This document shows, piece after piece, positions 1 to 7,000 of a stretch of DNA of 13,905 bases; positions within the stretch are counted from its first letter, which is position 1; every line of letters starts with the position of its first letter. The notes beneath the pieces are model-generated. The model did not search any database and was not told where the DNA came from. It worked only from the letters and a program-made list of their open reading frames with translations. This DNA comes from Nitrosopumilaceae archaeon (GTDB taxonomy: Archaea > Thermoproteota > Nitrososphaeria > Nitrososphaerales > Nitrosopumilaceae). The position numbers and the translations under genes were made by a program. The stretch covers positions 1-13,905 of the forward strand of contig JAGWAW010000019.1 of assembly GCA_021296165.1 (NCBI GenBank), given 5' to 3'.

Positions 1-93
1 TGCCACCGACCGCTGAAATGCTGGCGGGACGGCGTGCGCAGCCCGATCAGCTACCCCCAACATTTGGAATATGAGCGTCGCACATTATCTTGA
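1..93 (+). CDS. Open-frame tail entering from the left edge (partial, doubtful)
   Basis: Frame 1 is open from the first base to a TGA at 91-93, giving 30 residues that end in HLEYERRTLS. It could be the C-terminus of a gene whose body lies to the left. The spacing of SP..Y....YERR loosely recalls the end of IS3-type transposases (usual form SPxxYExR), but the match is too short to name a family. It may equally be chance. No other frame in bases 1-192 gives anything better. Confidence 0.2.
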   Translation, partial: CHRPLKCWRDGVRSPISYPQHLEYERRTLS

Positions 94-192
94 CAGTCTC
101 CGAACACGCGGCGCCGCCGGAGGGTGCGGGACCGGAGTGTATGGCAACATACCAAGCCAAAATTCTAGCATCAACTCTCCGACAGCCCAGGC

Positions 193-421
193 ATGAGTAG
201 TAGACGCCCGATCACCCGCAGAGATTTCGAGACATATATGGAGCGGACCGTGAAGAGGGAGTTTACGAGCCTCAACAAGCGGCTTGACAGCATTGAACGC
301 CAGTTGAGACGTCTGGAAAAACGCCAGGTTCAAGGCAGTAGCCGTCTGCCTCATCACACAGATGGTACACCGGATCCCAGCACACAAGGTTGTTACAGTC
401 CCGCACACACTGATCTTGTAA
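193..421 (+). pseudogene. Coiled-coil small protein, apparently frameshifted
   Basis: I do not recognise a family. The ATG at 193 opens a basic, strongly heptad-like stretch (residues about 10-45, with TSLNKRLDSIERQLRRLEKR) typical of a coiled coil. After codon 45 (CAG at 325-327) the frame changes character: it becomes rich in Pro, Thr, Ser and Cys, and runs on to a stop at 568-570. Moving one base forward at 328 gives FKAVAVCLITQMV and then about 17 more residues to a TAA at 419-421. That would be a sensible hydrophobic tail after a coiled coil. I therefore read it as a small coiled-coil membrane-associated protein of about 75 residues broken by a frameshift near 325-331, or carrying a sequence error there. 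No good TATA box lies about 26 bases upstream; the nearest AT-rich stretch (159-167) is too far away. The unshifted 125-codon ORF to 570 is the alternative. Confidence 0.35.
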
Positions 422-566
422 ATCTAACTTGCCGCATGCGGGTACCTGCCCCGACCGGCCAGGTCTTTACGTCCGGGCGGCAGCTTTCTGACATGTGCCC
501 GTGTTCGTCCAAGACGCGGACATGCGGTCGAAATTTTGCTTCTTCAATACCGCCGCTTAACACGGC

Positions 567-755
567 ATGACAAGTCGCCGTCACCTTAACGGCGCCCCGT
601 TGGCCGACGAGTTACGTATGTACATGATGCTCCAGAGGTGGTACCAAGGCGGCGTACGGCTCCCGCCTGCGCTGTATCATTTTATGATCCAAGGACGTCG
701 CAATCCCCGCCGCGCACGGCACCGGCGGGCGCCTCATGGTGCCAACTTAATTTAA
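567..755 (+). CDS. Hypothetical 62-residue ORF
   Basis: ATG at 567 to TAA at 753-755. The middle (LRMYMMLQRWYQGGVRLPP) could form an amphipathic helix. The C-terminal third is Arg-rich (RRNPRRARHRR), which is common in chance ORFs of GC-rich DNA. G/C use at third codon positions is weaker than in the clear genes here, and no TATA box lies at the usual distance upstream. It overlaps the end of the unshifted reading of the preceding coiled-coil ORF by 4 bases. Family unknown; it may not be expressed. Confidence 0.22.
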   Translation: MTSRRHLNGAPLADELRMYMMLQRWYQGGVRLPPALYHFMIQGRRNPRRARHRRAPHGANLI

Positions 756-768
756 AATTCCCGCCATC

Positions 769-776
769 TTAAATAT
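769..776 (+). promoter_or_regulatory. TATA box of the 797 gene (leaderless)
   Basis: TTAAATAT is centred about 24.5 bases before the GTG at 797, the distance expected between an archaeal TATA box and its transcription start. The transcript would thus begin at or next to the start codon. A second AT-rich run (TTAATTTAAAA, about 747-757) lies further up and would give a leader of roughly 20 bases. Confidence 0.6.
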
Positions 777-796
777 CATCCCCAAAAAATAAAGGC

Positions 797-1504
797 GTGT
801 CAAAAATCAGCCCGGCGGCGCTTTTGGCCACCGGCATCATCACCGCTATCATCATGGCGAATCCGGCATACGGCCACAAGCTGATCAGCCACGACGGCAC
901 GCATACGGATTTTGATTCTGCCTTGCAGATACCCGACCACCGCATCTCCTGGGCGGTCTACGACAACCTAGGCGCGGGTGGGGCAAAGTTTTACGCGTTT
1001 GATGCAGAACGCGGGGATTCGCTCTACGCGGGCATATTGGTTCCCAAGATGGACGGGCTGGAGGAATATTCGCCGTCGCTCTTTCTGGTGAGCCCCGCAG
1101 GGCTTGAGGGACAGCCAGCCCCGTTTGGAGCCTGGCCAAACACGGAAAGGTTTCCGTACGAGGGGAAATTCCCCGGGGATGAATTCTACGAGTCCTTTGG
1201 CCAGGTTACCTACTGGGAGAGACAGGAGGTCAGGACCCACCTTCCCGCTGACGGTAAATATTTTATCGTGGTCGTGGACGAAAAAGGCCGAGATGGAAAA
1301 TACGCCCTGGCAATAGGCACCATCGAAGACTTTTCTGGTGAAAATCTCCTTGTAATCCTGCCGATGGGATGGCTTGAGACGAAACTGTTTGTTAACGACT
1401 ACCTTTCAATAGGAGTATTCTTTTTGGCGCTGGCGGCGGCGCCCGCTGTTGCAGCGCTGGCCGTCATCAGAAAAAAATCACGCCGGAACGTTTCAAAAAT
1501 TTGA
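797..1504 (+). CDS. Secreted or membrane-anchored extracellular protein, unknown function
   Basis: A 235-residue protein starting at GTG 797; the start fits the TATA box spacing, and the signal peptide begins directly after it. Residues 1-26 form a signal sequence (hydrophobic ATGIITAIIMA core, likely cleavage after AYG). Residues about 27-180 are an extracellular-type, beta-rich domain. It includes WAVYDNLGAGGAKFYAFDA and later KYFIVVVDEKGRDGKYALAIG, resembling the stress on strands and turns of PPC-like or jelly-roll surface domains. Residues about 203-224 form one transmembrane helix, followed by a basic tail (RKKSRRN) that would face the cytoplasm. The topology is therefore outside domain plus C-terminal anchor. 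No catalytic motif is visible; His27, His32, His36 and His48 could bind metal, but this is speculative. It is monocistronic: the next gene is on the other strand. I think it is a conserved thaumarchaeal hypothetical, from overall look only. Confidence 0.85.
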   Translation: MSKISPAALLATGIITAIIMANPAYGHKLISHDGTHTDFDSALQIPDHRISWAVYDNLGAGGAKFYAFDAERGDSLYAGILVPKMDGLEEYSPSLFLVSPAGLEGQPAPFGAWPNTERFPYEGKFPGDEFYESFGQVTYWERQEVRTHLPADGKYFIVVVDEKGRDGKYALAIGTIEDFSGENLLVILPMGWLETKLFVNDYLSIGVFFLALAAAPAVAALAVIRKKSRRNVSKI

Positions 1505-1636
1505 CGATGACATATCGGGTGGCGCGCCCCGTTATCGGGATTTATCCTTGCACCTGTGACTTAAATACTAATTTTGTGTCATATCGGATGGATGACCAAG
1601 CACAAGCGGAGCCCGGATCCCCGCCCGCACATATAA
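1505..1636. other. Spacer between convergent ends, with a TATA box and a near-repeat
   Basis: This 132-base spacer separates the stop of the 797 gene from the stop of the cyclase. It holds a TATA-like element on the plus strand, a 12-base near-repeat (CATATCGGGTGG at 1511-1522, CATATCGGATGG at 1580-1591), and a 14-codon ORF from ATG 1592 to TAA 1634-1636 (MTKHKRSPDPRPHI). The T-rich stretch at 1571-1576 could serve as an archaeal U-tract terminator for the 797 gene. None of these has firm support as a gene. Confidence 0.4.
1561..1568 (+). promoter_or_regulatory. Orphan TATA box, possible ncRNA, micro-ORF or antisense start
   Basis: TTAAATAC, in the context GACTTAAATACTA, matches the archaeal TATA form as well as the boxes of the real genes here. 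It predicts a start near 1590, where ATG codons lie at 1588 and 1592. The 1592 frame is 14 codons and ends one base before the cyclase stop codon. The 1588 frame runs to 1740, antisense to the cyclase 3' end. A transcript from here would run antisense into the cyclase gene. Confidence 0.35.
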
Positions 1637-2413
1637 CTACCGGCCGCCCCCGGACCTATCCAAGTACTCATACACCCCGTACTTGCTGCCGTCCTCGGCC
1701 TGGTACACCCAGATGCGGTTCTCCCACACCACCGGCCTGAACTGTGCCTGGGTGGAGGGGTGCAGCCGCCGGTAGACGTCCTCGCCCACCAGTATCTGGT
1801 TGGGGTCCGCCATGGACTGTATCTTGGCGGCCATATTCATGGACCGTCCCATCATGTCGACGTGTGACTTTGTCGGATCCTGGCCGTACCGGACCACTAT
1901 GTTGGTGCCATAGTCCATTCCTATCTTTACCTGCAGCTCCGGATAGTCATATTGAGTCAGGATGGGATTGATCCCATGGTTTATGATGTATATCATGGAT
2001 TTGCTGCAGCTGACGGCGTGGTCGGCGGCCAAGAGGGAGTTGTCCGTCGCCACGAAATACCCTATCACCGCATCCCCCATGAATTTGAGCACCAGTCCGC
2101 GGTGCGCCACGATCATGCTGGCCATCTCCTGTACGAAGGATGTCATTATGACGGCCACCTTGTCATCGGGCAGGCTGAGGGCCATCTGTGTGGATCCAAC
2201 CAGGTCTATATACAGCACCACCGAGTTGAATTTTTTGAAGACGTGTCTGCGGAGAAACTCGTCGGAGTCGTCTGGCACGTAGTCGTACTCGTAGCCCTCC
2301 TTGAGCGACGCCCATATCCTCGTCTGCGTCTTCCGGAGCAGAGTCTCCGAGTCTACGGTGGTCCCCTGGCTGGTCCGTATGAGGCTGGAGGCATCCAGTG
2401 GGTTGATGGGCAT
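1637..2413 (-). CDS. Class III adenylate/guanylate cyclase, soluble
   Basis: A 258-residue protein whose catalytic domain (about 62-258) makes a cyclic nucleotide from ATP or GTP using two metal ions. Metal-binding Asp70 lies in LYIDLVGST and Asp114 in KFMGDAV. Lys110 of the KxxGD motif and Asp186 (HVDMMG) occupy the positions that favour adenine, suggesting an adenylate cyclase. Asn193 is the transition-state Asn, but four residues on the family's usual Arg is Lys197 (NMAAK). The N-terminal 60 residues are charged and lack membrane segments or a recognised sensor. I chose ATG 2413 because it lies just after the stop of the zinc-ribbon gene (TGA ends at 2418), which has its own TATA box. The frame extends upstream to 2578, but that extension would cross the TATA box and read through the zinc-ribbon gene. 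It is probably co-transcribed with the zinc ribbon. cAMP signalling in thaumarchaea is not established. Confidence 0.85.
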   Translation of the reverse strand: MPINPLDASSLIRTSQGTTVDSETLLRKTQTRIWASLKEGYEYDYVPDDSDEFLRRHVFKKFNSVVLYIDLVGSTQMALSLPDDKVAVIMTSFVQEMASMIVAHRGLVLKFMGDAVIGYFVATDNSLLAADHAVSCSKSMIYIINHGINPILTQYDYPELQVKIGMDYGTNIVVRYGQDPTKSHVDMMGRSMNMAAKIQSMADPNQILVGEDVYRRLHPSTQAQFRPVVWENRIWVYQAEDGSKYGVYEYLDRSGGGR

Positions 2414-2417
2414 TCCA

Positions 2418-2531
2418 TCACTCCAGAGGGAAGTTGGTGTCGCACCGGCAGCACCTTCCCCTCTCACCCCCGTACCGGCTGTCATAGTATCTGGATATCT
2501 CGCCGCCGCAGTGCCTGCATTTGGTGTCCAT
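2418..2531 (-). CDS. 37-residue zinc-ribbon microprotein
   Basis: The protein runs from ATG 2531 to TGA 2418-2420. It has two CxxC knuckles, Cys5-Cys8 (CRHC) and Cys27-Cys30 (CCRC), 18 residues apart, with GG and RGRC turns typical of a minimal zinc ribbon. Cys28 is an extra cysteine. Function is unknown; ribbons this small bind nucleic acid or proteins. Evidence that it is real: a TATA box centred 25.5 bases before the ATG, the intact Cys pattern, and a stop only 4 bases before the cyclase start, which makes a two-gene leaderless operon. It is easily missed because the cyclase frame stays open across it. It could act as a partner or regulator of the cyclase, but that is inference from position alone. 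Confidence 0.65.
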   Translation of the reverse strand: MDTKCRHCGGEISRYYDSRYGGERGRCCRCDTNFPLE

Positions 2532-2552
2532 GCGCCATATCGGGCCATTCCG

Positions 2553-2561
2553 TATATAAAA
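2553..2561. promoter_or_regulatory. Shared bidirectional TATA box for divergent leaderless genes
   Basis: Plus strand TATATAAAA, minus strand TTTTATATA. Its core (2553-2560) is centred at 2556.5. That is 25.5 bases from the first base of the minus-strand ATG (2531) and 26.5 bases from the plus-strand ATG (2583). The spacer between the two start codons is only 51 bases, leaving no room for a second independent box. CATATCGGG (2536-2544) lies between the box and the zinc-ribbon start. Confidence 0.65.
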
Positions 2562-2582
2562 TGGCGGGGGCGTTCCAAGCCT

Positions 2583-3428
2583 ATGCGCGCAGGGAATACG
2601 CAGGGCCCGCTGGGCCCGCTGGAGCCGGAGGTCCGCTCTGCGGAGAGCGCGTTTCTGGAGGCGATCAGGCGCTACACGACACCTGCCACGCGGAATGTGA
2701 TGCTGGGGGACGCCACCATAACCACCCAGGAGACGTTTGACGCGAATGGTGTGGCCCGCATGTTTGGCCGCGTGGTATCTGGGTTGGACGGGTGGGGCCC
2801 GGGGGACGTTACCATCACCAACAACGAGGACATACGTCGGGTCTTCGTCAAGTTTGCCACCCACACAGGGGAATATACTATGACGGGTCACTTTTCGCTG
2901 CAGTTTCACGTACTGCTGTATTATATGCCGGACCAGAGGGTCGTGGACTGCCAGAAGGATCTCTCGCGGGTCATCGACGAGGCCAAGTCCGGCGAGGCGC
3001 AGTTGGCCGAGGATTCTGACTCCATTATATCCGGTGGCGTCCGGGGCCCCGGCGAGGGAGACCTCTCTGAGATGGAACTCTTTGAGAGGCTGTACCGAGA
3101 CGATTCGCTGGTGGAACGGTTGGAGTCCAAACTGGAGGGAGCCATGAGCGAGAGGCTGCGGCAGTTGGCCGACGAGAAGAGGCGCCTCTTTGCGGAGCTG
3201 GACGGCCTGCTCACCGAGACATACCAGACCGTTCCCGTCCTGATAGACGACGCCCGGCTGGTCACCGGCGAGGAGGGGTGCCTGTGCACCTTCGACGTGG
3301 AGCGGGAGTCCGGCGGTGTGCGGTCCCCCATGCCCGATACCATAGACGGCCGCACGCTGGATGTCATGCTAGGGAGGATCCGGGAGGTGCGGCGGGCGCT
3401 GGAGCCGCACGGCCGCCCTACTCCATGA
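2583..3428 (+). CDS. Unrecognised 281-residue coiled-coil protein
   Basis: I do not recognise the family. The ATG at 2583 is chosen because it lies 26.5 bases after the TATA centre; the open frame continues upstream to 2301 but there it is antisense to the cyclase. Residues about 20-130 look like a folded alpha/beta domain (TITTQETFDANGVARMFGRV, then VTITNNEDIRRVFVKFATH and FSLQFHVLLYYMPDQRV). Residues 138-160 are an acidic/Gly linker. Residues 161-215 form a charged coiled coil (SLVERLESKLEGAMSERLRQ and following). The C-terminal 65 residues contain GCLCTF (Cys233, Cys235) and a final helix rich in Arg and Glu. There is no signal peptide or membrane segment, so it is probably cytoplasmic. 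It shares its promoter with the zinc-ribbon/cyclase operon, and its 3' end overlaps the convergent regulator gene by 11 bases. A role linked to the cyclase is possible but unproven. Confidence 0.8.
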   Translation: MRAGNTQGPLGPLEPEVRSAESAFLEAIRRYTTPATRNVMLGDATITTQETFDANGVARMFGRVVSGLDGWGPGDVTITNNEDIRRVFVKFATHTGEYTMTGHFSLQFHVLLYYMPDQRVVDCQKDLSRVIDEAKSGEAQLAEDSDSIISGGVRGPGEGDLSEMELFERLYRDDSLVERLESKLEGAMSERLRQLADEKRRLFAELDGLLTETYQTVPVLIDDARLVTGEEGCLCTFDVERESGGVRSPMPDTIDGRTLDVMLGRIREVRRALEPHGRPTP

Positions 3429-3975
3429 TCTTGAGTGTGTCCGAGGCGGTGATTATACCCGTTATGGTGGACTTTTTGGAGACCAGTATGCATTTGGAGT
3501 AGCGGATGAGCGGCACCAAGAGCGCCGCGGGGGTGTCGTGGTCCACGATGGGCGGTATGGGCTCCATGGCGTCCTGCAGGGCGACCCCCTTGAGGCCCGC
3601 CTCGCTACCGCCGGCCAGATGCTTCACTATGCCGTCCTCGGTGACGACGCCGACGGGATCTTTCCCGGCGAATACGGGTATCTGGCTTATGGAGTGCTGC
3701 CTCATCCTCCGGACCGCGTCATGGAGTGTGTCCCGCACGTCCAGCCGGACTATGTCCTCACTGCACAGGCTGCCCGCGGTCTGAGATATGGCGCTGGCCT
3801 CACGGCCCGCCAGCACCTCGAATATCCGCCTGGCGGTGTCGTAGCTGGGCTTGCTTCGGCCGGACTCTATCTGGTTTACCATCGAGGTGCTGATGTCGCA
3901 CATCCGGGCAAGCTCCCTCTGCGTCATGCCCAGCTTGAGGCGCATGCGGCGGATGGAGTCCAGACGGGGCAGCAT
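3418..3975 (-). CDS. HTH (XRE-type) transcription regulator with C-terminal CBS pair
   Basis: A 185-residue DNA-binding regulator. Residues about 5-58 are a Cro/C1-type helix-turn-helix (LGMTQRELARMCDISTSMVN, then QIESGRSKPS). Residues about 66-122 and 133-185 are two CBS motifs (SISQIPVFAGKDPVGVVTED and SKKSTITGIITASDT) forming one Bateman module. This architecture is the archaeal regulator type of COG3620. CBS pairs commonly bind AMP, ATP or S-adenosylmethionine, so the protein probably couples DNA binding to an adenylate ligand; targets are not visible here. The start at ATG 3975 is supported by TTTAAA centred 26.5 bases upstream. It stands alone: the helicase gene upstream ends 61 bases before it. 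Its last 11 bases overlap the convergent 281-residue gene. An adenylate-sensing regulator beside a nucleotidyl cyclase is suggestive but not proof of a circuit. Confidence 0.88.
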   Translation of the reverse strand: MLPRLDSIRRMRLKLGMTQRELARMCDISTSMVNQIESGRSKPSYDTARRIFEVLAGREASAISQTAGSLCSEDIVRLDVRDTLHDAVRRMRQHSISQIPVFAGKDPVGVVTEDGIVKHLAGGSEAGLKGVALQDAMEPIPPIVDHDTPAALLVPLIRYSKCILVSKKSTITGIITASDTLKIME

Positions 3976-3998
3976 GGTACGAATGGGGGCTGTGAGGC

Positions 3999-4004
3999 TT
4001 TAAA
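3999..4004 (-). promoter_or_regulatory. TATA box of the HTH-CBS gene
   Basis: TTTAAA on the minus strand (context ACGGTTTAAAGCC) is centred 26.5 bases before ATG 3975, in the 61-base gap after the helicase stop. It predicts a leaderless transcript. Confidence 0.6.
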
Positions 4005-4036
4005 CCGTATTCGTCCGGTTGCCTGGGCCGCCGCAC

Positions 4037-7000
4037 CTATCCGGGGTGGGCTTCCGGACAGATGGGCCGGTACGGGCACCGCCGGCAGGTCTGGCCGTCG
4101 GGCTTGGCGCCGAACTCCTCGTTCAATATGTTCTGGGTGCACTCCTCTATTGATTTGATGCCATTCTCCAGCGACTCGCCGTCTATGTCATACTCTCGTA
4201 TCGTGCAGCCGTTTCTACGGGAGCCCTGCTCCACGTACACGAACGCAAACTTGGTTGGCAGCGAGCCGTACTTTTCCCCGGCGGCGTGCGCATATATGCA
4301 CGCCTGCGGATCCCGGAGGGTATGGTCGGCGCGGTCCTCTTTGATGCTTTTTATGGTTATGTTGGAGCTTCCGGTCTTGAAGTCGACTATATGGTACGTG
4401 CCGTCCGGGTATGACTCGACCCGGTCTATCTTTCCGGTGTATCGTACCCCGCCTATTGTCGTCTCGAATTTTTCCTCGACCTCTATCTTTTGTGGCCTGA
4501 CAGGTGACGCAGCCTCCCATGTGACATAGTTGCGGATCGCCGTCTCCAGGGTTGGTCTGGCGTGTTTGTAATCGCGCTCGGTGTGGGAGCACCTCACCTC
4601 ATCCATCTCGTCTTGCGCCGCGCGTATGGCATCTTCTGCTCCAACCTGTCCCCTTCCCAGATCCTCCAAGGCCTTGTGTACTATCCGACCCTTGTCCAGG
4701 GGCATGGCCGGCCTCTCCGGCACGTGCAGCACGTACCGGTACTTGAACTGCAGCGGGCACCTTTGGTATGTTGTGATTTTGGAGGCCGACAGTGAGAGGC
4801 TTCCGGGATCCACCAGCGGGGGGTGCGGCGCCTCCAGAATGTCCACGGCGCGCCTGGCATCGATGCCTGGGTCGGCCGGCAGATCAACGTCTGCTCCGCC
4901 CTGCATCTTCCGCAGTACGGACAGCTCCGCCAGATGGCCGGCGGCCGCCCCCAGGCGGGACTCGCGCACCGCCCTGCATGCGGCATCCTCCACGCCTCGT
5001 ATGCTCGCCTCCAGCGGATCTGGGGCGGCCGGCACGGCCAGCTCGACCGGGGAGAGCACCATCCTGCGAACGTACGGTTTGGAGCACGCCAGGTCCAAAA
5101 ACCCCAGCGGACTTCTGGACCTGCCGTCGGTCTCCAGGGGGCACGTCAGGCACAGCCCCGCCTCGGCCCGGGTCATCGCCACATACAGCAGGTTCTGCTC
5201 CGATGTATTATCGCCCGCATTGCGGCGCTCCAGCACCCACGCCGGGATGATACTCTTCTCGTTCCGGCGGTTCGCGCCGGAATATAGCCCGGTCACAAAG
5301 ACGTTCCGAAACTCCTTGCCCTTGCTCTTGTGTATGGTCAGGACGCTTACGCCCCCGGCGGGCTCCGCGGAGTCAGAGTCCAGCAGCCCCGGATCCGCAG
5401 CCATGGCGCCGCTGGCGAACTTGGCGTATTCGACAAAGTCCAGAAGGGTATCGGACGGATAGTGGCGGTTGTACCTCTCGGCCATGTCATACAGCCTGCC
5501 GAGGACGGCGCGGTCTCTGGCCGGCCCGTAGCCGCTCTCGTTGGCGCTGCGCCTGTAGGCATCGGTGTGTTTGAGCATTATGTCGTGGAGTGTGGCCGGA
5601 AGGCCCTTTTTTGCGGCGTCCGCATGCATCCCTTCCAGCAGCCCCCAGATCTCGCGCATCTCCGGGCCCTGATCACCCTCGTACCTCCGCAGAGCCTCAA
5701 AGACGCGGTCGTTCCGCCGGTCTGGCGACATTCTCCGGGCCGCGCAGTTTACGGCCCGTATGTTCGACGCGCCGATGCCGCGCCGCTCTAGCGCCAGGGC
5801 TATCTCGGAGCCGGAGGTCTCCGGCGAGGCGGCGATGTGGAGCATGGCCAGTATCTCGGCTATCATGGGGTCGCCCATCGGGATGCCGGCGTTTCCCGGA
5901 GCCACCAGAACCCCCCGGGCCTGCAGCGCCTCGGTGAACCTCCTGCACGTGGCGTTGGTCCTGCACAGCACGGCCACGTCCGGCCTTGCCGTCCCGTCCC
6001 GCACCATCCTGCTTATGGCGGCGGCTACAAACTCGCGCTCGGTGGTCTCGTCGGCGGCCATTGCCACCACCATACCAGGATTGGACGGGGCGCCTGAAGT
6101 CGCAGGATCTGCCGGTCCCATCACCTCCGGAGCCGCGTCGTCTATACCGACCGGGTCGTCCCCCGCCGGGGCTCCGCCGTCATGGACCCCAGCATGTGGC
6201 ACTGCCGGTTCGGTCCCATACTCCTTGAGGAGGCCGGCCACCGCCCTCACGTTATCCGAGCAGCGGTGGTTCCTTTCCAGATCTATTTTTGTGCAGCCGG
6301 GGTACCGCTCCTCAAAGTCGCCGAATATGGAGGCGTAGGCCCCCTGAAACTCCATTATGGACTGGTCCTGGTCCCCCACGACCATTATGTTCCCGGAGCC
6401 GGCCAGCAGGGTTGCCAGCCGGAACTGGGCGTAGTTGTTGTCCTGGAACTCGTCAACTATCACGTATGCGTTCTGGTATCTGCCGCGTACGCCCTCGTTG
6501 GACGCCAACAGGTCTACCGCCCTGCCCACCATGCCCTCGTAGTCTATCATGTCGTTGTCGGCCATGTGTTTTTCGTGGGCCTCGTACACCTTTACCAGCT
6601 CGTTCAGTCTCTTTGCGGATGCGTCCAGCTCGGCCAGATCCCTCCCGTCGAGGCCGACCCGCCCCTTGCCGTTCAGTACGTAGTTCATCCGCTCCCTGAT
6701 TTTCTCCACAGTCAGCAGCTCCCTCTTTGCCTGCTGTATTCCCCTCAGTATTTTGGCGCACCCCGCCGAGTTCATCCTTATCACGTTCTGGTCGATACCC
6801 AAGTCGTCGGCGGCCTTGAAGCACCACGCCAGCCTAGACAGACTGTCGAAGACCGACGTCCCCTCCGACACCCCGGTGATGTCGGAGTTCTCCTTTAGTA
6901 TCTCCATTCCAATAGAGTGGATGGTGCCGACCCAGACGCGGGTGACGTCCCGCCCTTCCGGAATGTCGGTACCATTCCCCAGTGTGTCTTCCCGTATCTT

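Noticed and set aside
85..408. Minus-strand 107-codon ORF near the left edge
   Set aside because: It is antisense to the coiled-coil ORF, with mixed composition and no recognisable motif.
2414..2578. 55-residue N-terminal extension of the cyclase from ATG 2578
   Set aside because: It overlaps the shared TATA box and the whole zinc-ribbon gene in another frame, and has low-complexity Ala/Gly/Thr/Arg composition. ATG 2413, just after the zinc-ribbon stop, is better.
2301..2582. Upstream extension of the 281-residue gene to 2301
   Set aside because: It is antisense to the cyclase and the zinc ribbon, and crosses the promoter. The TATA spacing supports ATG 2583.
6182..6898. 238-codon plus-strand ORF opposite the helicase
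   Set aside because: It is antisense to helicase motifs II and III, Val/His/Pro/Tyr-rich, and has no TATA box at the leaderless distance.
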